A DNA stretch of 5,436 nucleotides from an uncultured Acidobacteriota bacterium (GCA_937902605.1 CALFNC010000329.1:1-5436), one strand, 5' to 3'. Positions 1 to 5,436 are shown, numbered from the stretch's first letter. Numbers and translations: made by a program. Notes: a model not told the origin generated them from the letters alone.

Positions 1-2
1 TC

Positions 3-1676
3 TATGTCCTGGTAGACCGACATCTTCTCCTTGATGGCCCGCTCCATCCGGACGAGGCCGATGCGGAACTGGTTCTCGAGGAGCTCGCCCACGCACCGGA
101 CGCGGCGGTTGCCGAGGTTGTCGATGTCGTCGGTCTTCCCGATATCGCGCCGCAGCTCGAGGAGCGTCTCGATGACCGCGATGAAATCCTCGGACGCCAG
201 CGTTTTCTGGTCGAGGCGAATGTCCTTCGCGAGGTCCATCCGGATGTTGAACTTGAAGCGTCCGACGCGCGAGAAGTCGTACTTCCGCAGGTCGAAGAAC
301 ATGCCGGCGAAGAGGTTCTTGGCGCTCTCGTCGGTCGGGGGGTCGCCAGGACGCATCCGGCGGTAGATTTCGAGAAGCGCATCGCGCTTGGTCTTGATCG
401 AGTCCTTCCGGAGCGTCGTGATCAGCGTCTCGCCGACCGGCTCCCACTCGGGGAAGATCACCTCGATCGCCGTTGCCCGCTTCCCCTCGAGCTGCTCGCG
501 CAGATCCTCGGGGACGTCGGAGCCGGCCTCGAAGAGAACCTCGCCGCTCCCGAGGTCGACGATGTCGGCCGCGAACAGATGGCGCCCGAGCTTGGTCGGG
601 TCGACCGACGCCACGACCCGCTCGCCGCGGGTGAACGCTTCGCGATGCTCGGCCGTCAGCTTGATGTCGGCGAAGATCTTGCCGTCCTTCCGCAGCCCGC
701 GAAGGTGCTTCTGGCGGAGCACCTCCTTTGTAAGGACGCCAGGCGGGATCGAGAGGACCGCCTTCCCCTTCTCGAACGTCAGACCGACCGCCGAGTAGAA
801 TTTCTTCAGGATCTGCTCGTCGCTCTCCAGCCCGAGCGCGCGGAGGAAGACCGTCCCGGCGAACTTCCGTTTCCGGTCGATCCGGACGCCGAAGAGCCCC
901 TTCGCGTCGATCTCGAACTCCACCCACGACCCGCGGTACGGGATGATCTTCCCGATCAGGGTGTGGGCTCCTTCCCGCGTGAAGAAGACGCCCGGGGACC
1001 GGTGGAGCTGGGAGACGATGACGCGCTCGGTTCCGTTGATGACGAACGTGCCGTTGTCCGTCATCAGCGGGATCTCGCCGAAGTAGACCTCCTCCTCCTT
1101 GATGTCCCGGATCGGCCATTCCTTCGGGGCGCCCCGCCCAGTCGGAGCGTTGTCCTTGTCATAGACCTTCAGCCGGAAGGTCACCTTCAAGGGGACGGAA
1201 TAGGTCACGCCCCGTTCCTGGCACTCGGCCACCGTGTACGGCTGACGGAGCTCGACCGGCGTGCCGCAGACCTCGTCGATCGTCACCTTGTTGGGGTTCG
1301 GGTGGCCGCAGATGTGACATTCCACGACCGACGCCCGGGGGTCCTTCACCCGCACCACGACCTGGCACGCCTCGCACCGGAACCTGAGGTGTGAGAGCCC
1401 TTCGAGCCGCCCGCTCCGCGACTTCCACTCCCCGATCCGGTACGACACGTACTCCAGCTCGCACGTCTCCCGGAAGTCCTTGAACGGGAAGACGCTCCGG
1501 AACACCGATTCCAGGCCCACGCCCATGTTCCGCTCCTCGGGGAGCAGGTCCATCTGCAGGAAGTCCTCGTATGACTGCCTCTGCACGTCGATCAGGTTCG
1601 GGAGGGGCAGAAACGTCCGGATCTTCCCGAAATTATGGCGATCCCTCAGGTCGGTGGAAACGTTTCGATCGCTCAT
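3..1676 (-). CDS. rpoB: RNA polymerase beta subunit RpoB (N-terminal 558 residues, runs off the left edge)
   Basis: Beta subunit of DNA-dependent RNA polymerase, which with beta' forms the catalytic core. The frame is open from ATG at 1676 to the window edge with no stop, so only about the N-terminal 40-45% of the usual 1,200-1,400 residues is present. Visible family blocks are [12 protein letters not shown] (60-71), [11 protein letters not shown] (73-83), [15 protein letters not shown] (151-165), the very conserved [20 protein letters not shown] (205-224) followed by HRSPGVFF (225-232), then [33 protein letters not shown] and [17 protein letters not shown] near the edge. The rifampicin-resistance cluster would begin just beyond the window. 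Unlike the E. coli protein, about 60 residues (roughly 85-145) with CxxC pairs at C101/C104 and C120/C123 interrupt the N-terminal part. E. coli's large beta insertion SI1 is absent. A GGAG Shine-Dalgarno at 1686-1689 lies 9 nt upstream of the ATG. The gene follows rplL by 126 nt. Confidence 0.98.
   Translation of the reverse strand, partial: MSDRNVSTDLRDRHNFGKIRTFLPLPNLIDVQRQSYEDFLQMDLLPEERNMGVGLESVFRSVFPFKDFRETCELEYVSYRIGEWKSRSGRLEGLSHLRFRCEACQVVVRVKDPRASVVECHICGHPNPNKVTIDEVCGTPVELRQPYTVAECQERGVTYSVPLKVTFRLKVYDKDNAPTGRGAPKEWPIRDIKEEEVYFGEIPLMTDNGTFVINGTERVIVSQLHRSPGVFFTREGAHTLIGKIIPYRGSWVEFEIDAKGLFGVRIDRKRKFAGTVFLRALGLESDEQILKKFYSAVGLTFEKGKAVLSIPPGVLTKEVLRQKHLRGLRKDGKIFADIKLTAEHREAFTRGERVVASVDPTKLGRHLFAADIVDLGSGEVLFEAGSDVPEDLREQLEGKRATAIEVIFPEWEPVGETLITTLRKDSIKTKRDALLEIYRRMRPGDPPTDESAKNLFAGMFFDLRKYDFSRVGRFKFNIRMDLAKDIRLDQKTLASEDFIAVIETLLELRRDIGKTDDIDNLGNRRVRCVGELLENQFRIGLVRMERAIKEKMSVYQDI
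1242..1424 (-). other. Cys-rich (zinc-ribbon-like) insertion within RpoB
   Basis: This encodes RpoB residues about 85-145, inserted between YVSYRIGEW and [11 protein letters not shown], which are nearly contiguous in E. coli RpoB. It contains CEAC (C101, C104) and CHIC (C120, C123), spaced as in a four-cysteine zinc ribbon, plus a lone C137 in VCGTP. From memory, acidobacterial RpoB proteins have a comparable insertion with extra Cys pairs flanking this core. Here the expected first pair appears as SRSG and the last as a single Cys. Zinc binding is inferred, not shown. The reading frame is uninterrupted through the insertion. Confidence 0.7.
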
Positions 1677-1729
1677 CGGTCTTTGCTCCAATCAGGATTG
1701 CGGGCGGGTCGAACGAAAAAGACACGATC

Positions 1730-1751
1730 CCCAGCGGTGTGAACCGCTGGG
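1730..1751 (-). promoter_or_regulatory. Second rplL-rpoB intergenic stem-loop
   Basis: A perfect 9-bp inverted repeat (1730-1738 with 1743-1751) closes a 4-nt loop. It begins directly after the U tract of the preceding hairpin. A run of five U residues (complement of 1716-1720) follows only after 9 further nucleotides, too far for a standard terminator. Possible roles are an RNase processing site, an mRNA-stability element before rpoB, or part of a two-hairpin attenuator. No promoter-like -35/-10 pair was evident in the 1677-1802 gap. Confidence 0.5.
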
Positions 1752-1785
1752 AAAACCGGGGGACGCGGCGCTCGCGCTCCCCGGT
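1752..1785 (-). terminator. rplL-rpoB intergenic attenuator-like hairpin
   Basis: On the minus strand a 7-bp arm (1779-1785 with 1755-1761) is extended by a G-U pair, one mismatch and a further 4-bp CGCG stem (1773-1776 with 1764-1767), closing on a 5-nt loop. The stem base runs straight into four U residues (complement of 1752-1755), the last pair being part of the tract. This is the layout of a weak intrinsic terminator. Because rpoB must be expressed downstream, partial termination (attenuation) is the sensible reading. E. coli has a known partial terminator between rplL and rpoB. The U tract is short, so this may only be a processing or stability element. Confidence 0.5.
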
Positions 1786-1802
1786 AGGGCGTCCGGCTCG
1801 GG

Positions 1803-2186
1803 TTACTTGATCTCGACTTTCGCTCCCACGTCCTCGAACTTCTTCTTGATCGTGGCCGCCTCGTCCTTGGAGACGGACTCCTTGATGACGCCCAGGTTCT
1901 CGACAAGGTCCTTGGCTTCCTTGAGGCCGAGCGAGGAGTTGACCTCGCGGACCGCCTTGATGACGTTGATCTTGGCGGAGCCGGCCTCCTTGAGGACGAC
2001 AGTGAACTCCGTCTGCTCCTCGACGGGCGCGGCGGCCGCCGCGGGCGCGCCCGCGGCGGCGACGGGGGCGGCCATCATGGCGGCGGAGACGCCGAACTTC
2101 TCCTCGAGGGCCTTCACGAGCGTGTTGAGCTCGAGAACGGACATCGACTCGATCTCGGTGACGAACTGTTCGACGGAAAGGGCCAT
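1803..2186 (-). CDS. rplL: 50S ribosomal protein L7/L12
   Basis: L7/L12 forms the multi-copy stalk that recruits translational GTPases (EF-Tu, EF-G, IF2) to the ribosome, anchored on L10. The product is 127 residues, close to the usual 120-130. The N-terminal dimerisation helices (about 1-34, ending [10 protein letters not shown]) are followed by an Ala/Pro-rich hinge (about 35-56) and the globular C-terminal domain (about 58-127), with VIKAVR (75-80), [10 protein letters not shown] (87-96) and a terminal GAKVEIK. I chose the ATG at 2186 because AGGAG (2194-2198) sits 7 nt upstream and the residues from MALSVEQF match the family; a longer in-frame start at 2234 adds an unrelated Arg-rich stretch. 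The usual TGLGL turn reads NSSLGL, and the loop usually containing Ala-Pro reads ENLGVIKE. The gene lies 84 nt after rplJ. Confidence 0.98.
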   Translation of the reverse strand: MALSVEQFVTEIESMSVLELNTLVKALEEKFGVSAAMMAAPVAAAGAPAAAAAPVEEQTEFTVVLKEAGSAKINVIKAVREVNSSLGLKEAKDLVENLGVIKESVSKDEAATIKKKFEDVGAKVEIK

Positions 2187-2209
2187 TTCGTTTCTCCTCG
2201 ATTTTTCAC

Positions 2210-2225
2210 GGCGCCCGGCGGCGCC
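2210..2225 (-). other. Small GC-rich stem-loop in the rplJ-rplL gap
   Basis: A 6-bp inverted repeat (2210-2215 with 2220-2225) closes a 4-nt loop, within the 84-nt space between the rplJ stop and the rplL ATG. On the minus strand it is followed by an A-rich stretch and then the rplL Shine-Dalgarno, so it is not a terminator. It could shield the 5' side of the rplL start region, where L12 must be made in excess over L10, but it may be chance in such GC-rich DNA. Confidence 0.3.
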
Positions 2226-2270
2226 CGTTTTCATGTTCCGGTTCGTTTCGGTATCGGGGGGAAGGGCCGG

Positions 2271-2798
2271 TCAGGCCGCCTCCCCTTCCTTCTTCTTGGC
2301 CACGGCCGCCAGGGTGGCCACAATGCCGCGGTGCGGGGCGGAGAGGACCGTGACGAGGCGCCGGACCGGCGACTGCATCAGGCCCAGGAGCCTCGCGACC
2401 AGCTCCGGCCGCGACGGCATGGATGCGAGGGCCTCGAGCGACGCCGCCGGGACGGGCTTCCCGTCCACGAGGGCCGCCTTGACCTTCACATGCGGGTTGG
2501 TCTTGCCGAAAGTATGGAGCACCTTCGCGAGCGCGACGATGTCGGTCCGGCTGTAGGCCACGGCGGTCATCCCCGTGAAATGGGACGACAGCGTGCCGAG
2601 CGGAGCGTCCTTGATGGCCCGGAGCGCCATCGTGTTCTTCACCACGAGATACTCGGAGCCGGCCCCGCGCACCTGGCGGCGAAGCTCCGTGACGGCCGGG
2701 ACGGTGAGCCCCTTGTAGTCGATCAGGAAAGCGTGCGGGACCTTCCCGAGCTCCTCCGTCATCCCAGCGATGGCTTCGGTCTTCTGCGTTCGGTTCAC
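2271..2798 (-). CDS. rplJ: 50S ribosomal protein L10
   Basis: L10 is the base of the ribosomal stalk. Its N-terminal domain binds 23S rRNA next to L11, and its C-terminal helix carries L7/L12 dimers. The 175-residue length is normal. Recognisable blocks are the N-terminal [21 protein letters not shown] (23-33), the family signature around [12 protein letters not shown] (52-63) and the C-terminal helical tail ending in KKKEGEAA. The start is GTG at 2798, overlapping the TGA stop of rplA by four bases (GTGA). A strong GGGGAGGG (2803-2810) inside the 3' end of rplA supplies the ribosome site. The overlap suggests translational coupling to rplA and leaves no room for a separate L10 leader of the kind found upstream of rplJ in many bacteria. 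In E. coli the L10-L12 complex represses its own mRNA at that leader. Confidence 0.98.
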   Translation of the reverse strand: MNRTQKTEAIAGMTEELGKVPHAFLIDYKGLTVPAVTELRRQVRGAGSEYLVVKNTMALRAIKDAPLGTLSSHFTGMTAVAYSRTDIVALAKVLHTFGKTNPHVKVKAALVDGKPVPAASLEALASMPSRPELVARLLGLMQSPVRRLVTVLSAPHRGIVATLAAVAKKKEGEAA

Positions 2799-3505
2799 GA
2801 CGCCCTCCCCGCGGCCTTCTCGGTCACGGCCGGGTCGACCGGAATCCCAGGTCCCATCGTCGACGAGAGGAAGACGCTCTTGACGTACTTTCCCTTCGCT
2901 GCGGCCGGCTTGGCGCGGGCCACGGCCGACAGAAGGGCTTCGGTGTTCTCGACGAGCTGCTTGGCCTCGAAGGAGACCTTCCCGACCGGGCAGTGGATGA
3001 TGGCGGTCTTGTCGACGCGGAACTCGATCTTGCCGGCCTTCAGCTCCTTGACGGCCTTGCCGACGTCGAAGGTGACGGTACCGGCCTTCGGGTTCGGCAT
3101 CAGGCCGCGGGGTCCGAGGACCTTCCCGAGGCGTCCCAGCAACTTCATCATGTCGGGGGTGGCGATGAGGGCCCCGACGTCGAGGAACCCGCCCTGGATC
3201 TTCGCCACGAGCTCGTCGCCGCCGGCCACGTCCGCCCCGGCATCCTCGGCCTCCCGGACCTTCTCCCCCGACGCCACGACCGCCACGCGAATCGTGCTGC
3301 CGGTCCCGTGCGGAAGGACGACCGTGCCGCGGACCATCTGGTCCGCATGCTTCGGGTCGACGCCCAGCCGCAGCGAGACCTCCACGGTCTCGTTGAACTT
3401 GGCGAACGCCGCCGATTTGACCAGGCCGACCGCCTCGGGGACGTCGTAGAGCCTGGACGTGTCGACCTTGGCGGCCGCCGCCTTGAATTTCTTTCCTTGC
3501 GTCAT
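2795..3505 (-). CDS. rplA: 50S ribosomal protein L1
   Basis: L1 binds helices 76-78 of 23S rRNA to form the mobile L1 stalk that helps release deacylated tRNA from the E site. In several bacteria it also represses translation of its own mRNA. The 236-residue product is the usual length. Domain I comprises about residues 1-67 plus 160-236, and domain II about 68-159. Diagnostic stretches are [20 protein letters not shown] (37-56), LPHGTG (64-69), [20 protein letters not shown] (124-143) and the C-terminal SSTMGPG (214-220). The start ATG at 3505 has AGGGA (3513-3517) about 7-8 nt upstream and a second GAGGAG (3519-3524) inside a possible hairpin. A position that is usually Lys after HGTG is Ser70. 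The stop overlaps the rplJ start. It follows rplK after a structured 136-nt gap. Confidence 0.98.
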   Translation of the reverse strand: MTQGKKFKAAAAKVDTSRLYDVPEAVGLVKSAAFAKFNETVEVSLRLGVDPKHADQMVRGTVVLPHGTGSTIRVAVVASGEKVREAEDAGADVAGGDELVAKIQGGFLDVGALIATPDMMKLLGRLGKVLGPRGLMPNPKAGTVTFDVGKAVKELKAGKIEFRVDKTAIIHCPVGKVSFEAKQLVENTEALLSAVARAKPAAAKGKYVKSVFLSSTMGPGIPVDPAVTEKAAGRAS

Positions 3506-3518
3506 TTCTTTTTCCCTA

Positions 3519-3535
3519 CTCCTCGGGCGGAGGAG
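3519..3535 (-). promoter_or_regulatory. Hairpin that may sequester a Shine-Dalgarno-like site before rplA
   Basis: On the minus strand CTCCTC (3535-3530) can pair with GAGGAG (3524-3519) across a 5-nt loop, giving a 6-bp stem. The GAGGAG arm is the best anti-16S match in the gap, but it ends 13 nt from the rplA ATG; a weaker AGGGA lies closer and outside the stem. If the purine arm contributes to ribosome loading, pairing would lower rplA initiation. This is inference from pairing only. Confidence 0.35.
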
Positions 3536-3561
3536 ACTCCGGAGGGAGCGCGGCGAGAAGC

Positions 3562-3617
3562 CCCGGGAGGCATCCCGGGCACCGCGGACCCGCGCGCCGG
3601 GAGAGTTCCGGCGCGGG
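3562..3617 (-). promoter_or_regulatory. Tandem stem-loops in the rplK-rplA gap
   Basis: Two consecutive inverted repeats lie in the 136-nt rplK-rplA gap. The first met by polymerase pairs 3608-3615 with 3593-3600 (8 bp, 7-nt loop); allowing a 2-nt bulge, it extends through 3615-3617 with 3589-3591. The second pairs 3573-3579 with 3562-3568 (7 bp, 4-nt loop). Neither is followed by a U tract, so they are not intrinsic terminators. In E. coli rplK and rplA are only a few bases apart, so this gap is long. The structures could be an autoregulatory binding site (L1 is a natural candidate), a processing site or a stability element. Confidence 0.45.
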
Positions 3618-3641
3618 AGGCCCCTGGCTCACGATTAACGG

Positions 3642-4067
3642 TCAGCCGGCAACTTCGATCCCCATGGAACGGGCCGTCCCCTCGACTGTCTTGATGGCGG
3701 CGGCAAGGTCGGCGGCATTCAGGTCGACCATCTTCAGCTTCGCGATATCCTCGACCTGCTTCTTCGTCACCTTGCCGACCTTGTTCTTGTTCGGCACGCC
3801 GGATCCCTTCTCCAGCTTCGCCGCCTTCTTCAGGAGGACGGAGGCCGGAGGGGTCTTGGTGATGAAGGAGTAAGACCGGTCCGAGTAGACGGTGACGACG
3901 ACGGGGATGATCAGCCCCACGTCCTTGGCCGTCCTCGCGTTGAAGGCCTTGCAGAAATCCATGATGTTGACGCCCTGCGGACCGAGCGCGGTGCCGACGG
4001 GCGGAGCCGGGGTCGCCTTCCCCGCCTCGATCTGGAGCTTGACGTATGCGGTGATCTTCTTTGCCAT
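3642..4067 (-). CDS. rplK: 50S ribosomal protein L11
   Basis: L11 binds the 23S rRNA GTPase-associated centre beside L10, is the protein partner of the thiostrepton site, and is needed for RelA activation in species that have it. The product is 141 residues, matching the family. The N-terminal domain carries [20 protein letters not shown] (10-29), including the conserved prolines of the thiostrepton-contact region, then [18 protein letters not shown] (29-46). The C-terminal RNA-binding domain has [20 protein letters not shown] (71-90) and ends in [14 protein letters not shown] at 4067 is the natural start ([12 protein letters not shown]). The ribosome site is poor: the preceding bases are a GAAGCGA direct repeat (within 4074-4090) rather than a clear GGAGG. 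The gene lies 58 nt after nusG. Confidence 0.98.
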   Translation of the reverse strand: MAKKITAYVKLQIEAGKATPAPPVGTALGPQGVNIMDFCKAFNARTAKDVGLIIPVVVTVYSDRSYSFITKTPPASVLLKKAAKLEKGSGVPNKNKVGKVTKKQVEDIAKLKMVDLNAADLAAAIKTVEGTARSMGIEVAG

Positions 4068-4073
4068 GACGTT

Positions 4074-4090
4074 TCTCGCTTCTCGCTTCT
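4074..4090. repeat. 7-bp direct repeat just upstream of rplK
   Basis: The unit tctcgct (plus strand) occurs at 4074-4080 and 4081-4087, followed by a partial third copy. On the transcribed strand this gives a purine-rich AGCGAGA repeat immediately 5' of the rplK ATG, where the Shine-Dalgarno should be. It resembles the purine-rich GACGCGAGA units in the secE leader, but two copies are too few to exclude chance. Confidence 0.4.
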
Positions 4091-4125
4091 AGAGGCTTAC
4101 TGTGGGCTCTCTGGCTTGCCCCGGG

Positions 4126-4722
4126 TCAGACCTTCTGGACCTGGACGAACTCCAGCTCGACCGGAGTGGGCCGCCCGAAAATCGTGACGAGCACACGGAG
4201 CGTCGAGCGCTCCAGGTTGATGTCCTCCACCACGCCCGTGAACTCCTTGAACGGGCCGTCCGTGATCTTGACCTGCTCACCGCGGTCGTAGACGTACTTG
4301 GGCTTCGGCTTCTCCTTCGACTCCGCCGTGTGGTGGAGGATCGACTCGACCTCCTCGGGCATCAGCGGAACCGGGGCCTTCGACGACCCACCCACGAACC
4401 CGGTGACCTTCGGCGTGTTCCGCACGAGGTGCCACGTCTCGTCGGACATCTCCATCTGGACCAGGACGTAGCCCGGGAAGAATTTCCGCTCCACGTTCCG
4501 GCGCTTGCCGGACTTCATCTCGACGACCGTCTCCTTCGGGACCCGGATCTCGCCGAAGTGGGCTTCCATCCCCAGCGCCTTGATCCGGTTCGTCAGCTCC
4601 TGGACGACGCGGTCTTCGAAGCCGGAGTAGGTGTGGACGATGAACCACTCCATCGCGACGGCCGATACGGCGCCGGAGGGGTCGGCCGAGGGGGTCGGGG
4701 TGTCGGAAACGAAATCGTTCAC
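4126..4722 (-). CDS. nusG: Transcription termination/antitermination protein NusG
   Basis: NusG binds the RNA polymerase clamp, suppresses pausing, and through its KOW domain contacts Rho or ribosomal protein S10. From the ATG at 4653 the protein is 175 residues: an NGN domain (EWFIVHTYSGFEDRV, then RKFFPGYVLVQMEM and HLVRNTPKVTGFVGG) and a C-terminal KOW domain (GEQVKITDGPFKEFTGVVED to the end). I prefer the GTG at 4722, which gives 198 residues with a 23-residue Ser/Pro/Ala/Asp-rich extension. The extension shows the same G/C third-position bias, a GAGG lies about 10 nt upstream of the GTG, and the gap from secE becomes 31 nt. The ATG at 4653 has no recognisable ribosome site. If the ATG is used, the gene spans 4126-4653 and the gap is 100 nt. 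No large insertion is present in the NGN domain. Confidence 0.95.
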   Translation of the reverse strand: MNDFVSDTPTPSADPSGAVSAVAMEWFIVHTYSGFEDRVVQELTNRIKALGMEAHFGEIRVPKETVVEMKSGKRRNVERKFFPGYVLVQMEMSDETWHLVRNTPKVTGFVGGSSKAPVPLMPEEVESILHHTAESKEKPKPKYVYDRGEQVKITDGPFKEFTGVVEDINLERSTLRVLVTIFGRPTPVELEFVQVQKV

Positions 4723-4753
4723 AGTCGTCGGGCCTCGCGGGGGGGGGACGTCC

Positions 4754-4966
4754 TCAGCTCCCGAACGCCGAGAAGAGCTTGTTGACCAGGGGCGTGATGG
4801 CGGCGTCGACGACGAAGAGGAAGAGGCCCACGAGCGCGGTGTAGACGATGACGACCGTGGTCGTCCCGAAGACCTCATCTCGGCCCGGCCACGTAACCTT
4901 CGCCGTCTCCTTCTTCACGTCGGAGAGGAAATGCCGGAAGTTCGTGAAGCGATCGCTGATACTCAT
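4754..4966 (-). CDS. secE: Preprotein translocase subunit SecE
   Basis: SecE is the small essential membrane subunit that clamps SecY in the SecYEG protein-export channel of the inner membrane. The 70-residue product is the short, single-span form common outside the Gammaproteobacteria (E. coli SecE has three spans). An amphipathic N-terminal helix (about 8-20, FTNFRHFLSDVKKE) leads to the conserved KVTWPGRDEV (23-32), then one transmembrane segment (about 34-54, TTTVVIVYTALVGLFLFVV) and a short tail. ATG at 4966 is preceded by TAAGG 7 nt upstream. The gene stands between tRNA-Trp and nusG, its usual position. Confidence 0.97.
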   Translation of the reverse strand: MSISDRFTNFRHFLSDVKKETAKVTWPGRDEVFGTTTVVIVYTALVGLFLFVVDAAITPLVNKLFSAFGS

Positions 4967-4992
4967 CGTGCTGCCTTACCTTCGTCCCTTCG

Positions 4993-5060
4993 TCTCGCGT
5001 CCCGTCTCTCGCGTCCTTCGTGTCTTTCGTGTCTCTGGTGTCTCTGGTGTCTCTGGCCTC
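4993..5060. repeat. Degenerate 9-bp tandem repeat in the tRNA-Trp to secE gap
   Basis: On the plus strand the units are tctcgcgtc (4993-5001), a 5-nt interruption, tctcgcgtc (5007-5015), cttcgtgtc (5016-5024), tttcgtgtc (5025-5033), tctggtgtc twice (5034-5051) and tctggcctc (5052-5060). The transcribed strand is purine-rich, with GACACCAGA and GACACGAAG-type units. It fills over half of the 127-nt gap between the tRNA-Trp 3' end and the secE ATG. No promoter or U-tract terminator is visible in the gap. The repeat is most likely a low-complexity slippage product, but it sits in the operon's transcribed leader. Confidence 0.75.
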
Positions 5061-5068
5061 GCCCGTCG

Positions 5069-5081
5069 CGCCCTGGGGGCG
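5069..5081 (-). other. Short GC hairpin downstream of tRNA-Trp
   Basis: CGCCC (5081-5077) can pair with GGGCG (5073-5069) around a 3-nt loop, beginning about 12 nt after the encoded CCA of tRNA-Trp. There is no U tract, so it is not a terminator. It could assist 3' processing of the tRNA from the co-transcript, or be chance in GC-rich sequence. Confidence 0.25.
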
Positions 5082-5093
5082 GGCGGGGTGAGA

Positions 5094-5170
<77 letters not shown>

Positions 5171-5188
5171 GTGCGGTCAGGCGATTCC

Positions 5189-5344
5189 CTAGACCTTACC
5201 TTCCTTGTGCGGCGTGTGTTTCCGGCACGACCGGCAGAACTTCGATGTCTCCAGCTTCTCCTGATGGGTCTTCTTATTCTTCAGGGTGGTGTAGTTCTTC
5301 CGCTTGCATTCCCCGCAGACCAGGCTAATCAGTTCTCTCGGCAT
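5189..5344 (-). CDS. rpmG: 50S ribosomal protein L33
   Basis: L33 is a small large-subunit protein near the E site. The 51-residue product starts [14 protein letters not shown] and has paired cysteines C10/C13 and C37/C40 (CGEC and CRSC), the four-cysteine zinc-binding (C+) form. The body [11 protein letters not shown] and the middle [19 protein letters not shown] match the family, and the length is typical. The start ATG at 5344 has GGAG 7 nt upstream with AAGGA overlapping it; the stop is TAG. The gene sits between tRNA-Gly (38 nt) and tRNA-Trp (18 nt), its usual place upstream of secE. Confidence 0.97.
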   Translation of the reverse strand: MPRELISLVCGECKRKNYTTLKNKKTHQEKLETSKFCRSCRKHTPHKEGKV

Positions 5345-5382
5345 TTTCCTTCTCCGTTACGGGAGGATCTTTTCGACGTCAT

Positions 5383-5436
5383 TGGAGCGGGAGACGGGAT
5401 TCGAACCCGCGACCAACAGCTTGGAAGGCTGTGACT
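5383..5436 (-). tRNA. tRNA-Gly (anticodon UCC), 3' portion only
   Basis: Only the 3' 54 nt lie in the window. The anticodon stem ACAGC/GCTGT closes the loop CTTCCAA with anticodon UCC. The T arm is GCGGG-TTCGAAT-CCCGT, the 3' acceptor strand CTCCCGC, the discriminator U73, and CCA is encoded (complement of 5383-5385). U73 and the anticodon arm match E. coli tRNA-Gly(UCC). The 5' acceptor strand, D arm and transcription start lie beyond the right edge. Further tRNAs and a tuf gene would be expected upstream from the usual cluster order. Confidence 0.95.

Noticed and set aside
2..382. Minus-strand frame of 126 codons at the left edge
   Set aside because: Out of frame with RpoB, whose conserved residues continue to the edge in another frame; low-complexity Ser/Arg/Thr composition.
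579..1394. Plus-strand open frame (271 codons) opposite rpoB
   Set aside because: Antisense shadow of an intact RpoB frame; no credible protein features.
1863..1950. Compensating frameshifts in rplL explaining the odd turn and loop
   Set aside because: The conserved KEAKDLVE between the two unusual spots is in the same frame as the flanking sequence, so only whole-codon differences are involved.
1480..2556. Long plus-strand open frame (358 codons) opposite rpoB, rplL and rplJ
   Set aside because: It runs antisense across three well-identified genes and two intergenic gaps, has no recognisable domain, and its residues (Ser/Arg/Ala-rich) are typical of the complement of high-GC coding DNA.
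2331..3449. Plus-strand open frame (372 codons) opposite rplJ and rplA
   Set aside because: Wholly antisense to conserved L10 and L1 coding sequence; Arg/Asp/Ala/Leu-rich shadow with no family match.
3562..3617. Intrinsic terminator after rplK
   Set aside because: Stems are strong, but no U tract follows either on the transcribed strand, and rplA downstream must be expressed; recorded as regulatory stem-loops instead.
4967..5093. Separate promoter for secE
   Set aside because: No convincing -35/-10 pair was found on the minus strand in this repeat-rich, GC-rich gap.

Overview
This window is a high-GC bacterial ribosomal-protein/RNA-polymerase operon read entirely from the minus strand. In transcription order (right to left) it holds a partial tRNA-Gly(UCC), rpmG (L33), tRNA-Trp(CCA), secE, nusG, rplK (L11), rplA (L1), rplJ (L10), rplL (L7/L12) and the first 558 codons of rpoB. 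This is the widely conserved secE-nusG-rplKAJL-rpoB cluster. In many bacteria a tuf gene and further tRNAs lie just upstream, which would be beyond the right edge here. No mobile element, CRISPR array, plus-strand gene or new accessory system is visible; the long plus-strand reading frames are GC-driven shadows of the real genes.

Organism: base composition and strong G/C third-position bias point to a high-GC genome. The best taxonomic clue is in RpoB, where about 60 residues with two CxxC pairs are inserted near the N-terminus (after residue 84). From memory, RpoB of Acidobacteriota carries a similar Cys-rich insertion, so an Acidobacteriota-like origin is my best inference, held at moderate confidence. 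Both tRNAs encode their 3' CCA.

Layout. 5171-5436: tRNA-Gly, rpmG and tRNA-Trp are tightly packed, with gaps of 38 and 18 nt. 4967-5093: a 127-nt gap carries a degenerate 9-bp tandem repeat and leads to secE. 4126-4966: secE and nusG, with a GTG start giving NusG an N-terminal extension as the preferred reading. 2271-4067: rplK, then a 136-nt gap with three inverted repeats, then rplA, which overlaps rplJ by four bases (GTGA). 1803-2186: rplL. 1677-1802: two strong stem-loops before rpoB, the place where E. coli has an attenuator and an RNase III site. 3-1676: rpoB, truncated by the window just before the rifampicin-resistance region.

Together the genes supply the protein-export channel subunit SecE, the transcription factor NusG that binds RNA polymerase, the ribosomal L11/L1/L10/L12 proteins that form the GTPase-associated centre and L1 stalk, and the polymerase beta subunit. 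The items worth a second look are mostly regulatory: the structured gaps, the absence of room for an L10 leader upstream of rplJ, the repeat-bearing secE leader, and the RpoB insertion.
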